64,000 nucleotides of DNA, taken from contig DIAM01000020.1 in NCBI GenBank assembly GCA_002416505.1, forward strand, positions 99,077-163,076. Reading direction: 5' to 3'. Position 1 is the first letter of the stretch. Each line of letters begins with the position of its first letter. Made by a program: the position numbers and the translations under genes. The notes under the pieces were generated by a model. That model saw nothing but the letters and a program-made list of their open reading frames with translations. It had not been told where the DNA came from and made no database searches. Below are positions 17,243 to 26,416 of the stretch, piece by piece. The stretch comes from Gammaproteobacteria bacterium UBA5078 (lineage in GTDB: Bacteria; Pseudomonadota; Gammaproteobacteria; Pseudomonadales; Pseudohongiellaceae).

Positions 17243-18646
17243 ATGTCACGTCCGATGCTCGGCGTTGCCGCCATACTTCTCACCTCTGTTTTTTTGACTA
17301 GCTCGGCTTGCGCACAGAGCGCCCCGGTCGAGCCCGATTTCGAATTCTTCATGAACGAGGTACAGCCCATATTCCTCGCCAAGCGCGGCGACAATGTGCG
17401 CTGCATTCAGTGCCATACCCGTAGCAGTGGCTTTCGGCTGCAAGCCCTCGATGAGCACGCGCATTTCTGGACCGAGGAGCAATCACGGATGAACTACGCC
17501 TCCGCGCGCGCCTTTACCGTGCCGGGGGCCGATCCACTCAAGAGTCGCTTCCTTACCCATCCCCTAGACGCAAGTGCTGGAGGCGATCCCTTTCATGGCG
17601 GCGGCAAACACTTCGCGAATCGAAGCGATCCCGAGTGGCGCATCATGGCGGACTGGGTCGCGGGATTGGCGCAACGCCGCCCCGCATCCGGCACCGTCGT
17701 GCGCATCATCCAGACCAATGCGGCAGGTGATAATTCCAGCATTATCGATCCGGTTTCCAACACCGTGGTCGCGACGATCGACGATGTGGAGATTCCCCAT
17801 GGCGTGACCTCGGCACCCGATGGCAGCGCCATCTACCTCTCCAACGAGACCATGCACAGCCTCGACGTGATCGACTCGCGAACCCTCAGGGTAAAGCGTC
17901 GTATCGGCTTGAGCGGGCGCCCCAATAATGTCTCGATTACCCCAGATGGCAGCAAGGTCTATGTCGCGATCATGGAGATGCCCGGAGCCATCGACATTAT
18001 CGATACGGCATCGCTGACCAACATCAAGACGGTGCCGGTCGATGGCGCCATCCACAATGTCTATGTAACTCCCGATGGGCGCTATGCCGTGGGGGGTTCG
18101 ATTCAACGCAGCATGATCAATGTGATCGATACCCGCACGGACGAAGTTGCCTGGAAGCTGGAGATGAGCTCTGGTATCCGCCCGATGACATTTGACACCA
18201 ACCCCGATGGCAGCACCAAGAATATCTATGTGCAGCTATCGGATTTTCACGGCTTTGCGGTAGTGGATTTTAATACGCGCAAGGAGATAGCGCGGATAGA
18301 ACACCCTGCCGTGGAAGGTGAGCATGCCCATCTGGACGGCCTGCAAGCCGCCCCAGCCCATGGCCTAGGCGTAAGCCCCGATGGCAAGACGCTGTGGTCC
18401 ACGAGCAAGGTCTACAGCCACGCCTATGTGCATTCATTGCCTGACCTGAAGGAGATCGGCCGCGTATTCGTCGGGCAACACCCCGAGTGGGTCACCTTCA
18501 CGCCCGATGGCAAGACCGTGTACATCGGCGCAGCGGGTGACAACGCCGCCTATGCGGTGGATGCGGCGTCTATGACGGTGATCGCGAAGATTCCTACAGG
18601 GCAGACCCCGAAACGTAACGGCACCGTGCTCATGCAGGTGGATTGA
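17243..18646 (+). CDS. Exported haem-c domain / YncE-like beta-propeller protein
   Basis: 467 aa. Signal peptide (residues 1-24), then a cytochrome-like segment with a single CIQCH haem-c attachment motif (C54, C57, H58) and a further region ending near residue 150. From about 155 to the end is a seven-bladed propeller of the YncE/40-residue YVTN type, with repeated TPDG-x-x-VYV strands. The ATG at 17243 follows AGGAG at a good distance; an in-frame start at 17114 overlapping DUF3240 lacks a signal peptide. The start lies 119 bases after the efflux operon, so co-transcription is possible but unproven. Electron-transfer partner and substrate are unknown. Confidence 0.82.
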   Translation: MSRPMLGVAAILLTSVFLTSSACAQSAPVEPDFEFFMNEVQPIFLAKRGDNVRCIQCHTRSSGFRLQALDEHAHFWTEEQSRMNYASARAFTVPGADPLKSRFLTHPLDASAGGDPFHGGGKHFANRSDPEWRIMADWVAGLAQRRPASGTVVRIIQTNAAGDNSSIIDPVSNTVVATIDDVEIPHGVTSAPDGSAIYLSNETMHSLDVIDSRTLRVKRRIGLSGRPNNVSITPDGSKVYVAIMEMPGAIDIIDTASLTNIKTVPVDGAIHNVYVTPDGRYAVGGSIQRSMINVIDTRTDEVAWKLEMSSGIRPMTFDTNPDGSTKNIYVQLSDFHGFAVVDFNTRKEIARIEHPAVEGEHAHLDGLQAAPAHGLGVSPDGKTLWSTSKVYSHAYVHSLPDLKEIGRVFVGQHPEWVTFTPDGKTVYIGAAGDNAAYAVDAASMTVIAKIPTGQTPKRNGTVLMQVD

Positions 18647-18652
18647 GGAGAT

Positions 18653-18668
18653 GGGGCAACGCCCCTTT
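18653..18668 (+). terminator. Possible weak terminator hairpin
   Basis: GGGGC, AAC, GCCCC followed by TTT then a C-rich stretch, 6 bases after the propeller stop codon. The short stem and brief T run make this only a candidate. Confidence 0.3.
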
Positions 18669-18749
18669 CCCTCCCCTATCGAACTACTGTATGTTTATTC
18701 CGGTGCAAAATATATTGCACTCATAGCGATGTAGGTCGGGAATTAACAC

Positions 18750-20333
18750 GTGCATATAGCAACACCGCAACCAGCGCGGTACGGCCGCTGCCTAAAGTCC
18801 TTTCTACTGATAACATTGTCAGTCGCAGTAAGCTCCTGCCAACAAGCGCAGCAGGAGCTGAACCTAGTGGAGACCACTATAGGGGAGGTTCAAGACGCCT
18901 TAATCACCGGCCAGACTAGCTGCCATGCAGTAGTTGCTAACTACCTGCAACGGATCGAACGCTATGATCAGGCCAGCGGGGTCAATGCGATTACCGTGTT
19001 GAATCCAGAGGCACTGTCTAGGGCGGACGAGATCGACCGCGCGTTAGCGGCCAATGAAGACCTGCCCGAATTATTTTGCGCCCCAATCGTTGTGAAAGAT
19101 AACTTCGACACCCACGACATGGTCACCAGCGGTGGCTCCATAACGCTTCGCAATAGTTACCCGCCCGATGATGCCTTCATGGTGCGTAAACTGCGCGAGG
19201 CAGGCGCCATAATCATCGCCAAGACCAATATGGCGGAATGGGCATTCAGCCCGCGCGAGACCGTCTCATCGTCATTCGGCCGCACCGCCAACGCCTATGA
19301 TGTGAACTATGTGCCCGCTGGCTCCTCGGGTGGCACCGCCTCCGCCGTCGCCGCAAGCTTCGCGGTGGCAGGCATGGGTAGCGATACCGGAAACTCCATA
19401 CGCGGCCCCTCCTCTCACCTCGCACTTTTCGGAATTCGCTCGACCCTAGGCCTTACCAGCCGCGATGGCGTCATCCCCCTGATATTCGATCGCGACGTTG
19501 CAGGCCCGATGGCGCGTACCGTCGAAGACGGCGTTAAACTCTTCAATGTGGTGGCCGGCTATGACCCGAACGACTCCTTATCGGTACCTGATAAAAGAGA
19601 GGCGGATTACCGGCAGTTCCTCGATGAGGCGGGTTTGAGCGGCAAGCGTATCGGCGTCTTCCGGCGCCTAGTCGATCACGACAACGCCGACCCCGAGATC
19701 AAGCAACTTTTTTTGGATGCACTCGATGACATGCGTGCAGGCGGGGCGACGATAGTCGATTACGTCACGATCGAGAATTTCGATACCCTGAACGAGGAAA
19801 TCCAATCCTGCCGCAGCTTCCGCTATGACCTTAAGCAATATTTAGACTCTCTAGACGAGGCCCCCTTCAGTGACGTCGCCACGCTCTTAGAGACAGGAGA
19901 GTTCGCAGAAGAGTCTAAGGGTTCGCTGGGATTTTTCTCCCAATCGCCGCTGGATATCGCGCCAGATCAATGGCCGGAACCCTGCCTGATTTGGCCTAAT
20001 AATCCGCTCCGTAACCAACTCCTTGCCAACACCATCGGTGCGATGGATGCTGCCAATCTCGATGCGCTTATCTATCCCACCTGGTCGAATCCGCCCGCGC
20101 ATATCGACAGGGCCAACGAAGAATATCTAGGGGACAATAGTCAACTTCTGGTGCCGGCGGCAGGCCTGCCCGCCGTTAGCGTTCCCATGGGTTTCTGGCA
20201 AGACCGGCTTCCGGCGGGGCTGCAGATTGTAGGACGCCCCTATGCCGAAGGCGCATTAATCGAAATCGCCTATGGCTATGAACAGCGCACCAAACACAGG
20301 AGAGCGCCGGAGGGTTTCTCTTCACTAAAGTAG
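18750..20333 (+). CDS. Amidase-signature family lipoprotein
   Basis: 527 aa. It starts with GTG at 18750 and has a lipobox ending VSSC at Cys30, so it is predicted to be membrane-anchored outside the cytoplasm. The amidase signature is complete: catalytic Lys116 (VVKDNFD), the cis-Ser in GSSGG (191-195) and nucleophile Ser216 in GNSIRGP. Substrates of exported family members are mostly unknown amides; peptide amides or N-acyl amino acids are possible. One oddity is GNSI where most homologues have GGSI. It converges on the aminotransferase genes, which are also exported. Confidence 0.9.
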   Translation: MHIATPQPARYGRCLKSFLLITLSVAVSSCQQAQQELNLVETTIGEVQDALITGQTSCHAVVANYLQRIERYDQASGVNAITVLNPEALSRADEIDRALAANEDLPELFCAPIVVKDNFDTHDMVTSGGSITLRNSYPPDDAFMVRKLREAGAIIIAKTNMAEWAFSPRETVSSSFGRTANAYDVNYVPAGSSGGTASAVAASFAVAGMGSDTGNSIRGPSSHLALFGIRSTLGLTSRDGVIPLIFDRDVAGPMARTVEDGVKLFNVVAGYDPNDSLSVPDKREADYRQFLDEAGLSGKRIGVFRRLVDHDNADPEIKQLFLDALDDMRAGGATIVDYVTIENFDTLNEEIQSCRSFRYDLKQYLDSLDEAPFSDVATLLETGEFAEESKGSLGFFSQSPLDIAPDQWPEPCLIWPNNPLRNQLLANTIGAMDAANLDALIYPTWSNPPAHIDRANEEYLGDNSQLLVPAAGLPAVSVPMGFWQDRLPAGLQIVGRPYAEGALIEIAYGYEQRTKHRRAPEGFSSLK

Positions 20334-20355
20334 TGATCCTGATCGGTTCGGCAAA

Positions 20356-20390
20356 CAAAAAAGGGTGAACCCGACTCGCGAGTTCACCCT
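20356..20390 (-). terminator. Rho-independent terminator between convergent genes
   Basis: Perfect 9-bp stem AGGGTGAAC (20362-20370) / GTTCACCCT (20382-20390). On the minus strand it is followed by six Ts, so it ends the aminotransferase operon. It may also act weakly on the plus strand for the amidase gene, where the trailing sequence is CTGTTTC. Confidence 0.85.
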
Positions 20391-20407
20391 CTGTTTCGGG
20401 TAACTGA

Positions 20408-21559
20408 CTAGGCGTTCAACACACGCCGAAACACCTGTGTTGCTATCTCCATCTCTTCCATGCTACCCAAGGAGATTCGACAGTGACTATTTTGCAGCGG
20501 CGGGAAGTCACGCCCCACAGAGACTTTCTGCGCTAGGCAGGCCTCACGGAACGTGGCGGCTGGCATACGCAGATTAACGAAAAGGTGATTAGTCTGCGAG
20601 GGCGGCACCTCATAGCCAAGCTCCGTAAACACCTCTGTAGTATAGGCACGCACGCGGGCATTCTCTTCTCTCTCCCAAGCGATGTGCTCGTGATCTTCGA
20701 AGGCCGTTACGGCGGCGACAGCCGCGAGCATATTCACGTCTCCCATTCCCCATGCGCTATTGATAGCCTCGAGTGTTGCCTCCTGCCCTAGCGCATAACC
20801 CACACGCATTCCCGCCAGCCCATGAGCCTTGGAGAATGAGCGCGAGATAAATACATTGGGGAATTCCTTCGCTAGGGGCAAGGCGGTTTCCATCAAACCG
20901 TCGGCGACATAGTTAATATAGGCCTCATCGATCAAGATGCGCGTGTCGGGAGACTGCGCCAATATTTGTCTAACGAAGCGCTCCACTGCGGCCGCTGAAT
21001 GCACGGTGCCGGTCGGGTTATTGGGATTGCACAAATACACCAGACCCGCACCGACGGAGGCCGCCGCCATGCCCGCGAGATCGATGCCCATGCCAGCGTC
21101 CACCTGCACCTCCTTAATTGGAATGCCGAGCCTACGCGCAGTCTGCGCACTGGTGGAATAGGTGGGTACGGCGGTGACTAGGGGTTTAGCGCTGGAGCAG
21201 AACGCATACACGGCCCCTTCCAACAGTGGAGTCGACCCCGTCGCCAGTAGCACGCCATCATTGCTTACTCCGTAATAATCGGCCAATGCGCTACGCAGTT
21301 CGTTGACGTGATCCGGCGAGTAGCCGCGCCCGACGCGCTTAGTCGCATGCTCGCGGATCGCCTCGAGCACCCTCGGGCCTGGCCCGCGCGCACTCTCGTT
21401 CTGATTCAGCTGCATGATGCCGCCGTCGTAGACCTTCGACATTGCCGCCGCGCGCGTCTGCGCATAGCTAGGACGGCTAATGAGTGTCGATCCTGACAGC
21501 ACACCAGCGGCCGCGCCCAAGCCAAGAGCCCCAATAAAGCCTCTTCGTGTTAGTTTCAC
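20408..21559 (-). CDS. Tat-exported HisC-like PLP aminotransferase
   Basis: 383 aa. Twin-arginine signal TRRGFIG at residues 4-10, followed by a hydrophobic Ala/Gly stretch and a likely cleavage near SYAQ (34). The mature protein is a fold-type I aminotransferase of the histidinol-phosphate aminotransferase branch: NPNNPTG (178-184), DEAY (211-214), PLP Lys244 in SRSFSKAHGLAG and the Arg in RVGYA. GTG start with a strong GGAGGT RBS. Export by Tat fits a protein that folds around PLP before transport. It follows the other Tat-exported PLP enzyme by 43 bases and probably shares its transcript. The substrate is unknown; a periplasmic role in histidine synthesis is unlikely. Confidence 0.9.
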   Translation of the reverse strand: MKLTRRGFIGALGLGAAAGVLSGSTLISRPSYAQTRAAAMSKVYDGGIMQLNQNESARGPGPRVLEAIREHATKRVGRGYSPDHVNELRSALADYYGVSNDGVLLATGSTPLLEGAVYAFCSSAKPLVTAVPTYSTSAQTARRLGIPIKEVQVDAGMGIDLAGMAAASVGAGLVYLCNPNNPTGTVHSAAAVERFVRQILAQSPDTRILIDEAYINYVADGLMETALPLAKEFPNVFISRSFSKAHGLAGMRVGYALGQEATLEAINSAWGMGDVNMLAAVAAVTAFEDHEHIAWEREENARVRAYTTEVFTELGYEVPPSQTNHLFVNLRMPAATFREACLAQKVSVGRDFPPLQNSHCRISLGSMEEMEIATQVFRRVLNA

Positions 21560-21602
21560 CTTACCTCCTCGCGTACTCGCACCGATGACCGTTTGTTAAT
21601 AT

Positions 21603-22937
21603 TTACACCTTGCGCAGGGCAGAGGCCATGCTGTCGAACGCCTCCTTCACAACCAGACGGGACGAGCCTAGGTTCATGCGCATATGACCCGCGCCACCCG
21701 CACCATAGTTGGCACCCGGATTGAGGTACACGCCGGAGTGCTCGACTAGCCAGTCTTGCAGATAATGCTCTGGGCTCGAATAACCCTTCTCTCGAGCCAT
21801 CTGAGGTGCCCCGATCGCGGCCAGTGTCTTACTGAAATCTAACCACGTCAGATAAGTACCCTCCGCGCGGTGATAGTCCACTAGGGGCATATGGTCGCGC
21901 ACATAGGCCTCGACGAAGCTGTGATTGGCGTCGAGATAGGGGAGCAGCTGGTCGAACCATGGCGCGCCTTCTTTATAGGCCGCCTCGGTCGCCGTCACAC
22001 CCAGAGTACTCAGATCCGCGCGATGGTTCTGCACGACTCGGCCGAGCAGGGTCGGGTTCTTGGAATACAGGTAGGCCGTCTTCATGCCAGCCATATTAAA
22101 GGTCTTGCTGATGGCGTTGAAGGAGACGCTGTTGTTCACTACTGCCTCATCCGGCAGGCTAGCGAAGGGAATATAGCGATGCCCCGGGCGCACGATATCC
22201 GAGTGGATCTCGTCGGAGAGCACCACGATCTTATGCTCTAGACACATCCTGCCGATGCGCAGCAATTCCTCCTGGGTCCACACATTGCCTGTGGGGTTCT
22301 GCGGATTGCATATGATCATGGCATGGGTGTCGGCAGTCATGCGCGACTCGAGGTCTGCCCAGTCGATCTCGAAGCGACCATTGACGCTCAGCAAGGGGCT
22401 CTCATTAGGGATAACGCCGGTATGGCGGCAATGGTAGAAGAAGCCATCGTAAATCGGCGTCAGCATCAAGACTTTGGTAGAGGGCGGTGCGAAGGTCCGC
22501 AGACCCGCTATCACGCCAGGGTAGACACCTGTGGAGAGCACAATGGATTTCGGGTCGAGGTCGAGGCCGTGGCGCTCGCCACTCCATTTCACCACTTCGT
22601 CTACCAGGGACTCGGTACTGCTCATATACCCCCAAGTATGGTGCTCGCAGCGTTCCGCCAGGGCCTGCGCTATGCAAGGCGGGGCCTCGAAATCCATAGT
22701 AGCAACCCCCATGCCGTATTTGAACTGCCCGGCAGGATAGCGCCTGGCTGGGGAGTCCCAACGAGAGCAATTAGTGCCGATGCGATTATAGGGGGTGTCG
22801 AAGTCGAAAGGGCCGTTCTGCGTGACTTTCTGCGGGCTTGCCGCTTGGGAGTTGCCAGCACCTAGGGTGCCAACTAGCGCGGTAACCCCGGCGCTTTTCA
22901 TGAAGTTACGTCTGCTAAAACTGGCGATCTTAGGCAT
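21603..22937 (-). CDS. Tat-exported MalY/PatB-like PLP enzyme
   Basis: 444 aa. Strong Tat signal SRRNFMKS (8-15) with a hydrophobic region ending SQAA near 33. The rest matches the MalY/PatB cystathionine beta-lyase-like group: NPQNPTG (211-217), SDEIHSD (241-247) and PLP Lys278 in SFNAISKTFNMAG. MalY-like enzymes cleave C-S bonds or transaminate. AAGGAAA precedes the ATG. It is the first of two adjacent Tat-exported PLP proteins, an arrangement that suggests extracytoplasmic amino-acid chemistry. The reaction cannot be told from sequence. Confidence 0.9.
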   Translation of the reverse strand: MPKIASFSRRNFMKSAGVTALVGTLGAGNSQAASPQKVTQNGPFDFDTPYNRIGTNCSRWDSPARRYPAGQFKYGMGVATMDFEAPPCIAQALAERCEHHTWGYMSSTESLVDEVVKWSGERHGLDLDPKSIVLSTGVYPGVIAGLRTFAPPSTKVLMLTPIYDGFFYHCRHTGVIPNESPLLSVNGRFEIDWADLESRMTADTHAMIICNPQNPTGNVWTQEELLRIGRMCLEHKIVVLSDEIHSDIVRPGHRYIPFASLPDEAVVNNSVSFNAISKTFNMAGMKTAYLYSKNPTLLGRVVQNHRADLSTLGVTATEAAYKEGAPWFDQLLPYLDANHSFVEAYVRDHMPLVDYHRAEGTYLTWLDFSKTLAAIGAPQMAREKGYSSPEHYLQDWLVEHSGVYLNPGANYGAGGAGHMRMNLGSSRLVVKEAFDSMASALRKV

Positions 22938-23067
22938 AGTCGTTTCCTTTCTTTTTAATATTTTTGAAAGAACCGTCGTCCGAGCATATGCCTTCTTGAC
23001 CGATTGCGCAAAAATATTAGAGAGGAAATGAGCTAAATTTTGATCGCGGAGTTTCTGGACTGAATAC

Positions 23068-23109
23068 GTTGAAACGCCGCCGGAGCATGCCTTGCGCAGG
23101 CTCCGGCGG
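23068..23109 (-). terminator. Probable terminator after pyruvate carboxylase subunit B
   Basis: Perfect 10-bp GC-rich stem CCGCCGGAGC (23077-23086) / GCTCCGGCGG (23100-23109), 12 bases beyond the pycB stop codon. On the minus strand the stem is followed by GCGTTTCAAC, a poor T tract, so termination may be partial. Confidence 0.55.
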
Positions 23110-23120
23110 TAGCGCCGAGC

Positions 23121-24923
23121 TTAGGACTGAATATCGACCAGCATCTCTGTCGGCGTGATACGGTCGCCCTTCTTGACCAGTACGCTGGCGATCTTACCCG
23201 CGACAGGAGCCTTAATTTCGGTCTCCATCTTCATCGCCTCGATGACCAGCACTGGGTCACCAGCCTTCACACTCTGTCCTTCTTCCACGAGCACCTCGAC
23301 GACATTGCCCGGCATCGTCGCGGTGACGTGACCCGGGGCTGTCGCGCGTGGCCGTCGACCAGGCTTGATCTCGCTGGCGGCATCCGCGGCACCCGTAGAC
23401 TCGAGGGTGATCTCTTCGGGTTCGCCATCGACCGTCATATAAAAGCGACGCTCGCTCTCGCCCGAGGGACTAACACCGGTCACGTGAATATCATAGGTCT
23501 CGCCATGCACCGTAATCTTGAACTCGTGCGCCACATTGGCTGCCGCGCTGCTCGCGTTCACCGGCAGGAGTACCTCGGGCTTAAGAGTGCCCTTGTTGCG
23601 ATTCTGTAAATAGCTCATGCCCACATCTGGGAACATGGCATAGGTGAGCACGTCTTCCTCACACTTCGCATCGGCGCCTATCTTGGCGCGTAGCGCGTCT
23701 AGCTCGGGCGACAATAGGTCGGCGGGACGACACTCCACTACCTCTTCCTTGCCGATAGCGCGCTTGCGCAGCGTCTCATCGACTTCGGCGGGCGCGGCGC
23801 CGTAATGGCCCTGTAGGTAACGCTTCACCTCATTGGTGATGGTCTCGTAGCGCTTGCCAGAGAGTACGTTGAGCACAGCCTGTGTACCCACGATCTGCGA
23901 GCTCGGCGTGACCAATGGTGGATAGCCTAGGTCTTTGCGCACCCTTGGGATCTCCGCAAACACTTCCTGAATGCGATCCAGTGCGCCCTGCTCCTTGAGC
24001 TGGTTGGCGAGGTTGGACATCATGCCGCCAGGCACTTGGCTTAGCAGCACCTGAGTGTCCACGCCGTTATATTCACTCTCGAACTGATGGTACTTGCGGC
24101 GCACTTCGCGGAAGTGAGCGGCTATCTTCTCGAGCAGCTCGGCATCCAAGCCCGTCTTGTAACCCGCCGCCTCGAGCACCGCCTTCATGGTCTCTGTTGG
24201 CGGATGACTGGTGCCGCCCGCGAAGGAGGAGATCGCGGTATCCAGATGGTCTATGCCCGCCTCTACGGCCTTGAGCTGACACATGGAGGCCATGCCGGAG
24301 GTGTAGTGAGAGTGCAAGAATAGAGGCAGTTCGATCTCTTTCTTCAGCGCGGTCACCAGCTTGAAGGTGACCTCGGGAGTCAGTAGCCCTGCCATGTCTT
24401 TGATGGCGATGCTGTGGCAGCCCATCTTGGCCATCTGTTTGGCTTGTTTCACGAAGCCCTTGATGGTGTGTACTGGGCTGGCGGTGTAGCAAATGGTGCC
24501 TTGCGCATGCTTGCCCGCTTTAATCGTAGCTTTGACCGCCGTCTCGAGATTGCGTACGTCGTTCAAGGCATCGAATATTCGAAACACATCGATGCCGTTC
24601 TCGGCCGCTTTGGCCACGAAGGCCTCTACGACATCATCGGGATAGTGGCGGTAGCCGAGCAGGTTCTGGCCGCGCAGCAACATCTGCAATCGACTCTTGG
24701 GCAGGGCCTTGCGAAGCGTGCGTAGACGCTCCCAGGGGTCCTCCTTGAGGAAACGGACGCAGGAGTCAAACGTTGCGCCACCCCAGACCTCTAAAGACCA
24801 ATAGCCTGCATTGTCCAAATCCGCACAGATCGGCAGCATGTCGTCGATGCGCATGCGCGTTGCGATCAAAGACTGGTTGCCGTCTCTTAATACGACGTCG
24901 GTGATGTGAACCTTTTTGCTCAT
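23121..24923 (-). CDS. pycB: Pyruvate carboxylase subunit B (carboxyltransferase + biotin carrier)
   Basis: 600 aa. The N-terminal carboxyltransferase TIM barrel (about 5-300) includes VVLRDGNQSL and the metal-binding HSHYTSG motif, then the conserved PYC/OADA domain, an Ala/Pro-containing linker, and a C-terminal biotinyl domain with EAMKMET (biotin on Lys565). With subunit A it carboxylates pyruvate to oxaloacetate to refill the TCA cycle. The same architecture occurs in oxaloacetate decarboxylase alpha (OadA), but no beta/gamma membrane subunits are present and a biotin carboxylase lies next door, so the anaplerotic role is preferred. Two REP-like elements occupy the gap to pycA. Confidence 0.92.
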   Translation of the reverse strand: MSKKVHITDVVLRDGNQSLIATRMRIDDMLPICADLDNAGYWSLEVWGGATFDSCVRFLKEDPWERLRTLRKALPKSRLQMLLRGQNLLGYRHYPDDVVEAFVAKAAENGIDVFRIFDALNDVRNLETAVKATIKAGKHAQGTICYTASPVHTIKGFVKQAKQMAKMGCHSIAIKDMAGLLTPEVTFKLVTALKKEIELPLFLHSHYTSGMASMCQLKAVEAGIDHLDTAISSFAGGTSHPPTETMKAVLEAAGYKTGLDAELLEKIAAHFREVRRKYHQFESEYNGVDTQVLLSQVPGGMMSNLANQLKEQGALDRIQEVFAEIPRVRKDLGYPPLVTPSSQIVGTQAVLNVLSGKRYETITNEVKRYLQGHYGAAPAEVDETLRKRAIGKEEVVECRPADLLSPELDALRAKIGADAKCEEDVLTYAMFPDVGMSYLQNRNKGTLKPEVLLPVNASSAAANVAHEFKITVHGETYDIHVTGVSPSGESERRFYMTVDGEPEEITLESTGAADAASEIKPGRRPRATAPGHVTATMPGNVVEVLVEEGQSVKAGDPVLVIEAMKMETEIKAPVAGKIASVLVKKGDRITPTEMLVDIQS

Positions 24924-24937
24924 GTCCTACTCCATCC

Positions 24938-24961
24938 TTTCGCGGGCTTACCCGCTCCTGC
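24938..24961 (-). repeat. REP-like palindromic element, copy A
   Basis: On the minus strand it reads GCAGGAGCGGGTAAGCCCGCGA followed by AA. This matches the form of the Pseudomonas REP family (GTAGGAGCGGGCTTGCCCGCGA as I recall it). The GCGGG/CCCGC arms form a hairpin. It sits in the pycA-pycB gap directly upstream of the pycB ribosome-binding site. Confidence 0.75.
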
Positions 24962-24975
24962 AATTTAATTTTAGC

Positions 24976-25003
24976 TTTCGCGAGTATAAGCCCGCTCCTA
25001 CAT
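24976..25003 (-). repeat. REP-like palindromic element, copy B overlapping the pycA stop codon
   Basis: On the minus strand it reads TGTAGGAGCGGGCTTATACT then CGCGAAA. It is in the same orientation as copy A, about 15 bases away. The TAG inside TGTAGGAGCGG is the stop codon of pycA (24998-25000), so the REP insertion probably defined the present C-terminus. The palindrome is less perfect than in copy A. Confidence 0.7.
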
Positions 25004-26416
25004 ACCCGACTGAGCGGCAATCGCTGCGGCAATCGCCCCCGCTAAAAACTCGGGTCGACGCTTGGTGGAATATCGCGTCAATTCGGGATGGGCATCGACG
25101 AAACCGGTATTGAAATTTCCAGCCTGAAAATCCGGATGATTCAGAATTTCCTTGTAATATTGCTTAGTAGTTTGGATGCCATAGATCTGCATGTCCTCGA
25201 GCGCGCGCAGGGAGCGCTGAATCAACTCCTCCCAATTACGCGACCACACCACCAATTTGGCACACATGGAATCGTAATGCGGCGGGATGGTATACCCAGA
25301 ATAGATCGCGGCGTCGGTGCGCACGCCTGGGCCGCCGGGTGAGTAGTAACGCGAGATGCGCCCGAAACTCGGCAAGAAGCCATTCTTCGGGTCCTCTGCG
25401 TTGATGCGGAACTGCGCCGCGAAACCGGAGTAGGTAATGGTCTCCTGCTCAACACTAAGGGGCAGGCCAGAGGCAATACGAATCTGCTCGCGCACGATAT
25501 CGATGCCGGTAATCTCCTCTGTAATCGTGTGCTCAACTTGGATGCGCGTGTTCATCTCCATGAAGTAGAAGCTGCCATCGCTATCGAGTAAGAACTCCAC
25601 GGTGCCGGCATTCTCATAGCCGACTTCCTTGGCCAGCTTCACAGACAAATCGCCAATATAATTGCGCTGCTCGTCATTGAGCTGAGGAGAAGGTGCCAGT
25701 TCGATTAGTTTTTGGTTGCGACGCTGAATAGAACAGTCGCGCTCGAACAGGTGCACGGTATTGCCTTGCGAGTCCGCCAATATCTGGACCTCGATATGGC
25801 GTGGATCGACGATGCATTTTTCCATAAACACGTCCGCGCTGCCGAAGGCCTTGGTCGCCTCGGAGATGACGCGCGGATAATTCTGCTGCAGCTCTTTGAC
25901 ATCGTTACAACGACGAATGCCGCGCCCGCCACCACCGGAGGTAGCCTTGAGCATAACGGGGTAGCCAATCTTCTTAGCCACCTTGAGTGCGTCGGCCACA
26001 TCGACGAGGTTGCCATCGGTGCCAGGGGTGACGGGAACGCCCGCCCTCTCCGCGCTACGGCGCGCCTCGGTCTTATTGCCCATCGAGTTGATCACGCGGG
26101 CCTCGGGACCTATGAATTTTACCCCGCGCCGTGCGCAGATCTCTGCTAGCTCTGCATTCTCGGAGAGGAAGCCATAGCCAGGGTGCAGGCCATCGCAGCC
26201 AGTCTCGACGGCTAAGTTGACCAGTTGATGCGGGTTGAGATAGCCCTGCAGCGGGTCCGGCCCCACGGAATAGGCCTCATCGGCCTTCTTAACGTGAAGG
26301 GAATAACGGTCCGCCTCGGTGTAAATAGCGACAGAGCGCACGCCTAGCTCTCGGCAAGCGCGGGCAATCCGGACCGCAATCTCGCCGCGGTTTGCAATTA
26401 AGACTTTTTTTAACAC
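24998..26416 (-). CDS. pycA: Pyruvate carboxylase subunit A (biotin carboxylase)
   Basis: 472 aa, the usual length of PycA/AccC. The ATP-grasp enzyme has KVLIANRGEIAVRIAR at the N-terminus, the Gly-rich loop GGGGRGIR, EMNTRIQVEH and the C-terminal biotin-carboxylase domain. GTG at 26416 is chosen because it places this N-terminus as in the family; the in-frame extension to 26554 has no homology-like features. It carboxylates the biotin on subunit B. AccC of fatty acid synthesis is closely related, but the adjacent pycB favours the pyruvate carboxylase role. Confidence 0.92.
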   Translation of the reverse strand: MLKKVLIANRGEIAVRIARACRELGVRSVAIYTEADRYSLHVKKADEAYSVGPDPLQGYLNPHQLVNLAVETGCDGLHPGYGFLSENAELAEICARRGVKFIGPEARVINSMGNKTEARRSAERAGVPVTPGTDGNLVDVADALKVAKKIGYPVMLKATSGGGGRGIRRCNDVKELQQNYPRVISEATKAFGSADVFMEKCIVDPRHIEVQILADSQGNTVHLFERDCSIQRRNQKLIELAPSPQLNDEQRNYIGDLSVKLAKEVGYENAGTVEFLLDSDGSFYFMEMNTRIQVEHTITEEITGIDIVREQIRIASGLPLSVEQETITYSGFAAQFRINAEDPKNGFLPSFGRISRYYSPGGPGVRTDAAIYSGYTIPPHYDSMCAKLVVWSRNWEELIQRSLRALEDMQIYGIQTTKQYYKEILNHPDFQAGNFNTGFVDAHPELTRYSTKRRPEFLAGAIAAAIAAQSGM

